Positions 8,461 to 15,056 of a DNA stretch of 64,000 nt are shown one piece after another. This stretch comes from Nitratiruptor sp. (GTDB lineage Bacteria > Campylobacterota > Campylobacteria > Campylobacterales > Nitratiruptoraceae), in assembly GCA_009659925.1 (NCBI GenBank), contig PUXW01000019.1:1-64000 (forward strand), given 5' to 3'. The position numbers were made by a program, and so were the translations under genes. The notes beneath the pieces were generated by a model. The model ran no database searches. It was given only the letters and a program-made list of their open reading frames with translations, and was not told where the DNA came from. Positions within the stretch are counted from its first letter, which is position 1. Each line of letters opens with the position of its first letter.

Positions 8461-10164
8461 CTAGGCCGCCTGGATCAGCTTGCCCAGGATTCCGGGGATG
8501 AGCTCCTTGCCCGTGCGGACGTAGTGGAGCTCGTAGTAGTTGTTGATGATGTACTCGAAGTCGGTTTTGGCCTCCTCGTCGCTGGCAACCAGCAAGGCGG
8601 CTCCAGGTTCGATCTCCAGATCGTCCGGAGGCAGGAGAATCGTTTCACGCTTTTGGGGGTTGTGGTAGAGGAGGAAGATGATCCGGTTGTGCTCACGCCA
8701 GTTGGCCCGGGAGCGTTTGAGGACCTCTAGGGTGATGGTGGCTCCGGCCATGAGTTCATGGTAGAGGGCGTAAGCCTCTTCCTCGTCGATGGTCACTTCG
8801 AAGAGGAGGGGATTCTTCCCGATGGTGGCCCGGAGCTGCCCCACCAGATTCATTGCCCAGATGTTGTCCTTTTTGTGGATGAGGCGGATAAACTTGTTGG
8901 CCAGGGGGTGGGCGATGAAGTTGTAGGTATATTTGGCCAAGATCCGCTCGAGGATGTAGACCTTGTCGATCCGGGCCGATTTGAAGATGGAGATATCTTC
9001 CAAAGAGTTCTCCCGGGCGATGGTGTAGATGTTGGGGTTGAGCTTCTTGGCGGTGGAGAGGATGGTGAGGTTGATCATATCGTCCTTGGTGGCGGCGATG
9101 ATACAGCTGGCCTCCTTGATGCCGGCCCGGATGAGCATCTGGATATCCTCGGCATCTCCGTAGAGGGCGCTCTGCTTCTTCTTCTTGTAGTCGCTGGATT
9201 TGATGTCGATGGAGACATACTCGATGCCGGCCCGCTCCAGGGCGTGGGCTAGGGCGTGGCCCATCCGGCCATAGCCGCAGATGATATACTTGCCCTTGGG
9301 CAAGAACTCCCGCTTGCGGATCTTCAATATGTGGCCAAAGACCCACATCTCCAGGAGCCAGATGTAGGGAGCGGTGATCTCGAAGTAGAGCCGGTCGGAG
9401 ATGATCTTGAAGGGATCCTCGATGTGGCGGATACCGATGTTACGCAGATGTTCGGTGTTCTCCTTGGTAGTGGACTTGACGATGACATCTACTTTCTTGT
9501 TGAGGAGTTTGCACATGAGGGCGATCTTGGCGTTTTTGATGTCGTCTTCAAAAAGGACCACCACCGCCTTGCAGTTTTTATGGTGGATGCCGGCCAGTTT
9601 GAGGGTGGCCGGTTTGGTGGTATCGGCGCTAATGGCCGGAACTTCGGGGATGTAGTTTTCCAGTTCGATCTGTTCGATCTTGGTCTCGTCCTTGTCTACT
9701 ACCACGATTCGAATCCCCTCCTGGTTGAGGCGGCTGATGATCTCCCGGGTGACATTGTTGTAGCCTAGGACGATGATGAAGGGTTCGGCGATCTTCTCGA
9801 TCTTGGAGCGAAAACGGGCTAGGGCCAGCTCCCGGGCCAGCTTCTTGTCCTGGACCAGGGCGACGATGGTTCCAATCCCGTAAAACCAGCCGATGACAGT
9901 TATGAAGATGGTGAAGTTGACCCAGAGCCGCTGGGGGTAGGTGAACTCGTAGGGAATTTCGCCAAAGCCTATGGTGGTGGCCATGTAGCTGACAAAGTAG
10001 AAGGCGTCGAAGAAGGTGAAGTGGTAGACGTTCCCATCGGCGTCCCGGCCTGGAATGAGCATGAGGCCGGTGATGGAGATGGCGAAGGTGATGATGATCA
10101 CCAGGATGGGGATGCGCATCCGGTGGATGATGATCCAGGCGCTGTTGGAGCTTTCCATGGTCAC
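8461..10164 (-). CDS. RCK-domain potassium channel with two TrkA-N modules
   Basis: This 567-residue protein combines a two-helix pore with two cytoplasmic nucleotide-binding modules. Helix 1 spans about 17-38, the pore loop and filter TTIGFGE lies at 63-69, and helix 2 is about 82-104. RCK module 1 begins near 128 with a degenerate glycine motif (VLGYNNVT). Module 2 begins near 293 with a clear ICGYGRMG. A TrkA-C-like region follows at about 440-550. The filter reads GFGE rather than GYGD. H. pylori HpKchA (HP0490) is the best-known relative. The start shares ATGA with the upstream membrane-protein gene; ATG 10158 is an alternative. It likely sets K+ efflux and membrane potential. Confidence 0.85.
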   Translation of the reverse strand: MTMESSNSAWIIIHRMRIPILVIIITFAISITGLMLIPGRDADGNVYHFTFFDAFYFVSYMATTIGFGEIPYEFTYPQRLWVNFTIFITVIGWFYGIGTIVALVQDKKLARELALARFRSKIEKIAEPFIIVLGYNNVTREIISRLNQEGIRIVVVDKDETKIEQIELENYIPEVPAISADTTKPATLKLAGIHHKNCKAVVVLFEDDIKNAKIALMCKLLNKKVDVIVKSTTKENTEHLRNIGIRHIEDPFKIISDRLYFEITAPYIWLLEMWVFGHILKIRKREFLPKGKYIICGYGRMGHALAHALERAGIEYVSIDIKSSDYKKKKQSALYGDAEDIQMLIRAGIKEASCIIAATKDDMINLTILSTAKKLNPNIYTIARENSLEDISIFKSARIDKVYILERILAKYTYNFIAHPLANKFIRLIHKKDNIWAMNLVGQLRATIGKNPLLFEVTIDEEEAYALYHELMAGATITLEVLKRSRANWREHNRIIFLLYHNPQKRETILLPPDDLEIEPGAALLVASDEEAKTDFEYIINNYYELHYVRTGKELIPGILGKLIQAA

Positions 10165-10541
10165 CGTTTGGATTTGAGGGTATCACCGATAAAAAGGAGC
10201 ACCGAGACGATGTTGGCAAGCAGCGCTCCCCCGCTCATGGAGATGATCACGACGGTACTCTCCAGATCGAGACCGCCCAGCACATAGACCGCCAGAGCCC
10301 AGACGCTAGCGGCCCCAATGAGCTGGATATCGGCCACGAGGCTGGTGGCCAGCAGGACTGAGCCCAGCTGGGTCTTGTCCCCGAGCTTGAGGATGGTGGC
10401 GATGAGGTTGACGATGATGGCAGCGAAAAGCTCCCACTTGCTATGGTATTCGATGTTGGCTGGATCGCCGTAGAAGAAGCCGAAGTTGGTGGTCATGGCG
10501 AGGATGAAGAAGAATCCGCTGATTACCTTTTGAAAGTTCAT
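10161..10541 (-). CDS. Small four-helix membrane protein (DUF6394-like) upstream of the K+ channel
   Basis: This 126-residue protein is mostly hydrophobic. Segments fall at about 5-20, 38-55, 62-88 and 95-120, with a short basic tail (KSKR). I believe it matches a family catalogued as DUF6394 in Campylobacterota, but I hold that loosely; the function is unknown. A good ribosome site (AAAGGAG) precedes ATG 10541. Its last codon overlaps the channel gene start (ATGA), so stoichiometric synthesis is likely and a role as a channel partner is a fair inference. A TACAAT -10 candidate lies on the - strand at 10639-10634. Confidence 0.7.
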   Translation of the reverse strand: MNFQKVISGFFFILAMTTNFGFFYGDPANIEYHSKWELFAAIIVNLIATILKLGDKTQLGSVLLATSLVADIQLIGAASVWALAVYVLGGLDLESTVVIISMSGGALLANIVSVLLFIGDTLKSKR

Positions 10542-10755
10542 CGAACTCCTTTGGCCAAAGTTTTATCGACGCTCCACTTCCCCTCCCCTTGGAGTAGGGA
10601 GTCTCTTTGATGGTACTCCGCTTGTTATGAAGTATTGTAGCGTATTCGTGAAGATGGAGGGAGGCTAAAGGGAGAGAATTATTGGAAAAGCTTATGATTC
10701 TTTAATGGATTTGGAGCCATAATGGAAAGGGCCCCCGAAGAAGAAGGAGGTCGGG
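10542..10755. promoter_or_regulatory. Divergent intergenic region of 214 bases
   Basis: This gap lies between the K+ channel operon (leftward) and a 45-residue membrane protein gene (rightward). On the - strand GCTACAAT at 10641-10634 is a -10 candidate for the channel operon. On the + strand CATAAT at 10718-10723 is a weak -10 candidate for the small gene. No -35 box or clear operator is visible. Confidence 0.4.
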
Positions 10756-10893
10756 ATGTCCAACGAGTACAAGAATATCTACCTCGTGGCGGGGATCTTG
10801 ACTCTTTTCATCGCCTTCATGGCCGTTTCAACCTACATCGTAGTCCAGGAGGTCACTTCAAACCGCTCCTGTTTTCGCACCTGCGACCATTAA
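10756..10893 (+). CDS. 45-residue single-pass membrane microprotein
   Basis: This short gene has ATG 10756 with AAGGAGG at 10744-10750, five bases upstream, an almost ideal ribosome site. The product starts MSNEYKNIYLVAGILTLF, has one hydrophobic helix at about 9-29, and ends in a cysteine-bearing tail (NRSCFRTCDH, Cys40 and Cys43 with CxxC-like spacing after a CF pair). It stops with TAA at 10891-10893, sharing four bases with the stop of the convergent kinase gene. I recognise no family. The tail cysteines could bind a metal or form a disulfide. Reality rests on the ribosome site, the clean membrane helix and the exact stop-stop junction. Confidence 0.6.
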   Translation: MSNEYKNIYLVAGILTLFIAFMAVSTYIVVQEVTSNRSCFRTCDH

Positions 10894-12131
10894 TTTCGGG
10901 GGCCCGGGGGCCTTTGGCCCCCAATCTCGATCTGAAAAGCCGTTACCCCCTTCTCGTGTTTGTAGCGAAGGGTGAAGCCGTGGAGTTTGAGGATGTTGGC
11001 CACCAGATAGAGCCCCAGGCCAAAGCCACTTTGGGGATGGTCTTTGGTGAAGGGCTCCAAATAGTAGGAGAGCTCCCGTTTGAGGGGGGCGCCAAAATTG
11101 GCGATGGTGATCCGACCCCCTTCGATGGTGATGGAAATTGGGAGTTGGTGGGCATACTTGAGGGCGTTGTCGATGAGGTTCTTGAGGGCGATGGCCATCA
11201 GTTTGTAATCGGCGAGGATCTTGGAGCTTTCCCGCTCTTCGATGATAATCTCCTCCTTGTCGAACATACCGATATTGATCGCCTCTTCCACAAGCTCCCG
11301 GAGAGGGATGGGCTCGAGGTTGGGTTTGATCTTGGAATTGACCGCCTCCAAGGCGGCAAATTCGTTGATGAGGGAGTTGAGTTTCTCGAAGATCTGGATA
11401 AGCCGTTGACGCTGCTTGGGATCTTCCACCATCTCGGCGGCGATGCGCCCCTTGGTGATGGGGGTTTTGAGCTCATGCATGATGTTGCGCAACAGGAGTC
11501 GTCGGGAATTTTGAATGGCTTCCAGGGAGCTGGCTGCCTCTTGGAGGGCTGTTGCCACCTCCTCGATCTCTTTGAAGCTCTTGATCGTCAAGGCGAGCTT
11601 GAGCTCCCCCCGGGAAAAACGCTCGATCTCCCTGGTAATCTCTTTGAGGGGGCGAAGTTTGAGGATGAGGAGGGTGTAGAGCAAGAGCAAGAGAAGCATC
11701 ATCAAGGCGAAGATAGCGGTATAGAGAGTGGTGGTGAGCTCCCCTTGGTTCATATCCTTGATGAGAAGGGTGTTGCCCAGAGCGCGGATCCAGATGTAGT
11801 AGTCCTTTCCATGTTGGAGGAGGAGGATCTCCCCGAGGGGATGGATCTTGCGCCGGATGACCTTGGCTCCTTTGATCACTTCGATCACCTCTTTGGGGTA
11901 GGTGATGAGGAGCATGCCGATTTGGGCCAGGTCCTGAGAGAGCTCTTCGATGTCGTGGAGGGCGCTCAACCGCCAGATGAGGGATTGGGAGATGAAATCG
12001 TAGCGCTTTTGGATCTGGATCTGGGAGGCGGTCTTGAGGTATTTGAGGGCGAGGATGTAGGCGGCTCCGATGGCGATGGAGGCGATGAGGAAGATGGAGG
12101 TAATCCAGAAGAAGATGGAGATCGGCCTCAT
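10890..12131 (-). CDS. cprS: Sensor histidine kinase, CprS/ArsS type
   Basis: This 413-residue inner-membrane kinase has two membrane helices (about 8-30 and 138-158) around a periplasmic sensor of about 105 residues. A HAMP-like linker follows, then the HisKA helix with the phospho-accepting His219 in NIMHELKTP. The ATPase domain has an N box (LIDNALKYA) and a G box (GFGLGLYL). The HELKTP motif and short form are typical of the ArsS/CprS group in Campylobacterota. Gene order htrA-cprR-cprS equals that of C. jejuni Cj1228c-Cj1226c, where the system controls envelope genes. It shares ATGA with the regulator gene. The C-terminal codons contain a GGGGGCC/GGCCCCC hairpin (10906-10922). Confidence 0.85.
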   Translation of the reverse strand: MRPISIFFWITSIFLIASIAIGAAYILALKYLKTASQIQIQKRYDFISQSLIWRLSALHDIEELSQDLAQIGMLLITYPKEVIEVIKGAKVIRRKIHPLGEILLLQHGKDYYIWIRALGNTLLIKDMNQGELTTTLYTAIFALMMLLLLLLYTLLILKLRPLKEITREIERFSRGELKLALTIKSFKEIEEVATALQEAASSLEAIQNSRRLLLRNIMHELKTPITKGRIAAEMVEDPKQRQRLIQIFEKLNSLINEFAALEAVNSKIKPNLEPIPLRELVEEAINIGMFDKEEIIIEERESSKILADYKLMAIALKNLIDNALKYAHQLPISITIEGGRITIANFGAPLKRELSYYLEPFTKDHPQSGFGLGLYLVANILKLHGFTLRYKHEKGVTAFQIEIGGQRPPGPRN

Positions 12132-12787
12132 GGCACGAATTTGTAGCCGACCCCCCGAACAGAGACGATGTGGCGAGGATTTTTGGGATCTTCTCCAAGC
12201 TTTTGCCGAATACGGCTGATGATCACATCGATGGTCTTCTCGCTGGCATTTTCACTCAAGCTCTCACACGAGTAGAGGAGCTCCTCCCGATCGATGGGCT
12301 GGTTTGGGTGTTCGATGAGGAAGCTCAAAACCTCGAACTCGGCTGGGGTGAGGTGGAGGATCTTCCCTTGGTAGGAGATCTCCCGCCTGTTCTTGTAGAT
12401 CATGAAGGTCTGGCGGGGCTCCTCCTTTTTGACCCGCCGTCTCGTGATCGCTTTGAGACGGGCTTCGAGCTCCTTGGGATCGTAGGGTTTGGGCAGATAG
12501 TCGTCGGCCCCCAGCTCCAAACCCAACACCTTGTCACTCAGATCGCTCCGGGCACTGGAGATGATGATGGGAATGTCGCTGAATTCCCGGATCTTTTTCA
12601 AAATTTCAAGCCCATCCATGCCGGGGAGGGTCAGATCGAGGATGAGGGCGTCGTAGGGTTTGATGCGAATCGCCGAGAGGGCGATGAAGGGATCTTCGTA
12701 ATTTTCCACTTCGATCCCGTAGCGCTTGAGGTACTCTCCTAGAATCTCGGCCAATTCGGCGTCATCTTCGATCATGACCACTTTCAT
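12128..12787 (-). CDS. cprR: OmpR-family response regulator, CprR type
   Basis: This 219-residue regulator has a receiver domain (1-120) with acidic pocket Asp8-Asp9, phospho-acceptor Asp51 (LILDLTLPG), and conserved Lys100 (LPKPYD). A winged-helix DNA-binding domain follows (about 130-217), ending in the RGVGYKF motif. Its partner is the kinase encoded next, with an ATGA overlap. Upstream htrA is the likely first gene of the operon, as in C. jejuni, where CprR affects htrA. Four 11-bp phased repeats between htrA and the opposite gene (14261-14300) are spaced as OmpR-family sites and may be its autoregulatory target. The ribosome site is AAAGGGAGG. Confidence 0.87.
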   Translation of the reverse strand: MKVVMIEDDAELAEILGEYLKRYGIEVENYEDPFIALSAIRIKPYDALILDLTLPGMDGLEILKKIREFSDIPIIISSARSDLSDKVLGLELGADDYLPKPYDPKELEARLKAITRRRVKKEEPRQTFMIYKNRREISYQGKILHLTPAEFEVLSFLIEHPNQPIDREELLYSCESLSENASEKTIDVIISRIRQKLGEDPKNPRHIVSVRGVGYKFVP

Positions 12788-12801
12788 CGCCTCCCTTTAT
12801 C

Positions 12802-12814
12802 GGGGCAGAGCCCC
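12802..12814 (-). other. Short GC hairpin between htrA and cprR
   Basis: GGGGC at 12802-12806 and GCCCC at 12810-12814 pair around a three-base loop, just after the htrA stop codon. There is no T-run, so it is unlikely to stop transcription completely. It could stabilise the htrA message or partly reduce cprRS expression relative to htrA. Confidence 0.4.
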
Positions 12815-14217
12815 TACTTGATGACGAGGATGAGGGGGATGCCTTGGCGCTTGACGAAGACCTTCTTGGCGCCAGGCTTTTGGAGGGCCTCCTTGAGATC
12901 CTCCACATCTTCGATCTCTCGATCGTCCACCTGGACAATGACATCCCCAGGCTTGATCCCGGCCTTCTCGGCAGCACTCTCCTCCTTCACATCGGTGACG
13001 AAGACCCCCTTCACGTCGCTGGGGATATTATACATCTTTCGAATTCGGGCATCAAGGGTTTGCACTTCCAGCCCCTTGAGGGTCTCCACTACCTCTTCAC
13101 CACCGCTATCGGGACGCTCTTTGAGCCGAACGTAGACCGAGTGGACCTTGCCGTTGCGCTCATAGGTGATCTTGATCCGTTTGCCAGGGGGGAGGGAGCC
13201 GATAAGGTTCTTCAAGTCGTTGGCATCCTCGATGCGCCGTCCATCGACGGCAATGATGAGGTCCCCCCGCTTGAGGCCGGCTTCTGCCGCCGCACTATCC
13301 TTGGTGACATCGACGATGAGGGCCCCATAGTCGTGGCGGTAGACCTCTTTGAGGTCTCCCTTGAGATCTTCGATGAGTACGCCAAGGTAGCCCCGCTCGA
13401 TCTTGCCCTTTTCGATGAGCTTGGTGACCACCTCCTTCATCATGTTGGAGGGGATGGCAAAACCGATACCGTTGTTCCCGCCGCTGCGGGTGATGATGGC
13501 CGAGTTGATCCCGATCAGGGCTCCCCGGGTATCGACCAGGGCTCCACCGCTATTTCCTGGGTTGATGGCGGCGTCGGTTTGGATGAAGTTCTCATAGGTG
13601 TTGATTCCCACATTGGAGCGGTTGGTGGCGCTGACGATCCCCTGGGTCACCGTCTCTCCGATACCGAAGGGGTTTCCGATGGCAAAGACCACGTCGCCGG
13701 GCTTGATCTGGGAGGAGTCGGCGATCTTAATGGCGGGAAGTCCCTGCTTGTCGATCTTGATCACCGCCAGATCGGTGAGGGCGTCCTTGCCGATCACCTT
13801 CGCCTTGTACTCGGTGTCGCTGCCGGGCAGGGTGACGGTGATCTCGTCGGCATTTTTGATGACATGGTTGTTGGTGACGATATACCCGTCACTACTGATG
13901 ATCACCCCAGAGCCGAGGCTTCGCTGGATCCGACTCTTGGGGAGCCGATCCTTGAACATGGGGCCGAAGAACTGCTTGAAGAAGGGATCGTTGAAGAAGG
14001 GCATGTTGCTCATGTTGGGGAGCTTCACCTTCTTCTTGGTGGAGATGTTGACGACGCACTCCTTGGCCTCCTTGATGGCGTCGTAGTAGGAGATGACGAT
14101 GTTGTGACCGCTTTGTGGCATGACCCGTTTGAAGTATTTGGGAGCCTCGTTGAAGCGGATCGTTCCAGCATGGAGCAGTGCCGCCGCAACGAGGGAGAGA
14201 GAAAGTAGCTTGGACAT
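12814..14217 (-). CDS. htrA: Periplasmic serine protease/chaperone HtrA (DegP family)
   Basis: This 467-residue quality-control protease degrades or holds misfolded envelope proteins in the periplasm. It has an N-terminal signal peptide (LLSLSLVAAALLHA, cleavage near residue 17), then a trypsin-like domain with His118 (TNNHVI), Asp149 (LTDLAV) and Ser223 (GNSGGA). Two PDZ domains follow at about 265-355 and 380-460. In pathogenic relatives HtrA is also secreted and cleaves E-cadherin; nothing here shows that role. It heads the operon with cprRS, and its promoter region holds 11-bp phased repeats. A good ribosome site (AAGGAGGCG) precedes ATG 14217. Confidence 0.94.
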   Translation of the reverse strand: MSKLLSLSLVAAALLHAGTIRFNEAPKYFKRVMPQSGHNIVISYYDAIKEAKECVVNISTKKKVKLPNMSNMPFFNDPFFKQFFGPMFKDRLPKSRIQRSLGSGVIISSDGYIVTNNHVIKNADEITVTLPGSDTEYKAKVIGKDALTDLAVIKIDKQGLPAIKIADSSQIKPGDVVFAIGNPFGIGETVTQGIVSATNRSNVGINTYENFIQTDAAINPGNSGGALVDTRGALIGINSAIITRSGGNNGIGFAIPSNMMKEVVTKLIEKGKIERGYLGVLIEDLKGDLKEVYRHDYGALIVDVTKDSAAAEAGLKRGDLIIAVDGRRIEDANDLKNLIGSLPPGKRIKITYERNGKVHSVYVRLKERPDSGGEEVVETLKGLEVQTLDARIRKMYNIPSDVKGVFVTDVKEESAAEKAGIKPGDVIVQVDDREIEDVEDLKEALQKPGAKKVFVKRQGIPLILVIK

Positions 14218-14237
14218 GGAACGCCTCCTTGGTTTGA

Positions 14238-14246
14238 TGGTATAAT
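14238..14246 (+). promoter_or_regulatory. Extended -10 promoter for the inositol-monophosphatase-family gene
   Basis: TGG-TATAAT at 14238-14246 is a full extended -10 element on the + strand. Transcription would begin near 14253, giving an approximately 48-base leader containing the phased repeats. On the opposite strand the same bases offer TATCAT as a -10 for htrA. Confidence 0.55.
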
Positions 14247-14260
14247 GATAGAACAGAAGT

Positions 14261-14300
14261 TTAAACGGAGATTAAACGAAAGGTAAGCGAAGGTTAATGG
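14261..14300. promoter_or_regulatory. Four 11-bp phased direct repeats, candidate CprR site
   Basis: Units start at 14261 (TTAAACG), 14272 (TTAAACG), 14283 (GTAAGCG) and 14294 (TTAATGG), exactly 11 bases apart. OmpR/PhoB-family regulators bind such head-to-tail repeats. The block lies just upstream of the htrA -10 candidate and downstream of the start point inferred for the divergent gene, so one bound regulator could activate htrA and block the other. Confidence 0.55.
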
Positions 14301-15053
14301 ATGTTGCGTGGAGTTGTGGCCGAGGCCGGTGAGCTCTTGCGATCGGGCTATTTTCGTCGAAAGCAGGTGGAGTTCAAGGGGGTGATCGATCTCGTTACCG
14401 AGTATGACCGGCGGATCGAGGAGTTTTTGAGCCAGCGGCTCGCCTCCTTGGGGTTGCCCATCGTAGGGGAGGAGAGTTTCGAGGGGGAGATTCCACCAAG
14501 TGCTATCTTCATCGATCCCATCGATGGGACCACTAACTTCGTCCATCAGATCCCCTTTTGCGCCATCTCTGTGGCTATTTGGCGCGATGGCCTCCCCGTG
14601 GAGGGGGTGGTCTACAATCCAATAACCGCCGAAATGTTCTACGCCAAGCGGGGGGAGGGGGCCCTTTGCAACGGGGAGCCCATTGGTGTCAGCCAGACCG
14701 ATCGACTCATCGAGGCCCTCATTGCCACGGGTTTTCCCTATGCCAAGATAGAGCGTGGTAGCGAGTATCACTTTGTCCTCCGGGCTCTAGAGCGCCTTTT
14801 ACCAGTGACCAGGGATATCCGCCGTTTGGGGAGTGCCGCCTTGGATTTGTGCTACGTGGCGGCTGGCCGCTTCGATGGTTTCTATGAAATTGGCTTGAAA
14901 CCCTGGGATACGGCGGCTGGGCTCCTCATCGTCCAAGAGGCGGGGGGAGTCGTGACCAACCATTTGGGGGAGCCCTATCGATTTGGGGATGTGATTGTTG
15001 CAAGTAATGGCAAAATAGGGAATAATTTGATAGAACTTCTTGCGAAAGGATAG
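14301..15053 (+). CDS. Inositol monophosphatase family protein (SuhB-like)
   Basis: This 250-residue Mg2+-dependent phosphatase probably acts on inositol-1-phosphate or another sugar or nucleotide phosphate. Metal ligands are visible: Glu57-Glu58 (VGEES), Asp72 and Asp75 in IDPIDGTTNF (71-80), and the later Asp in WDTAAG (about 197-202). Length is usual. The start ATG 14301 has only a weak ribosome site; ATG 14297 is out of frame. A 3-base gap separates it from the large repeat protein gene, suggesting co-transcription. Substrates of SuhB-like proteins in this phylum are not settled; CysQ-like activity is less likely from the motifs. Confidence 0.82.
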   Translation: MLRGVVAEAGELLRSGYFRRKQVEFKGVIDLVTEYDRRIEEFLSQRLASLGLPIVGEESFEGEIPPSAIFIDPIDGTTNFVHQIPFCAISVAIWRDGLPVEGVVYNPITAEMFYAKRGEGALCNGEPIGVSQTDRLIEALIATGFPYAKIERGSEYHFVLRALERLLPVTRDIRRLGSAALDLCYVAAGRFDGFYEIGLKPWDTAAGLLIVQEAGGVVTNHLGEPYRFGDVIVASNGKIGNNLIELLAKG

Positions 15054-15056
15054 ATT

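Noticed and set aside
10906-10922. GGGGGCC/GGCCCCC hairpin as intrinsic terminator for the 45-residue gene
   Set aside because: The stem is perfect, but no T-run follows and the bases encode the last residues of cprS, so I list it only as a note under that gene.
10722-12146. 474-codon open frame on the + strand opposite cprS
   Set aside because: It mirrors the kinase gene in a GC-rich genome where antisense frames stay open. It has Gly/Glu/Asp-heavy low-complexity composition and no ribosome site.
12844-14208. 454-codon frame opposite htrA
   Set aside because: Same shadow effect; htrA on the other strand has full catalytic motifs and synteny with cprRS.
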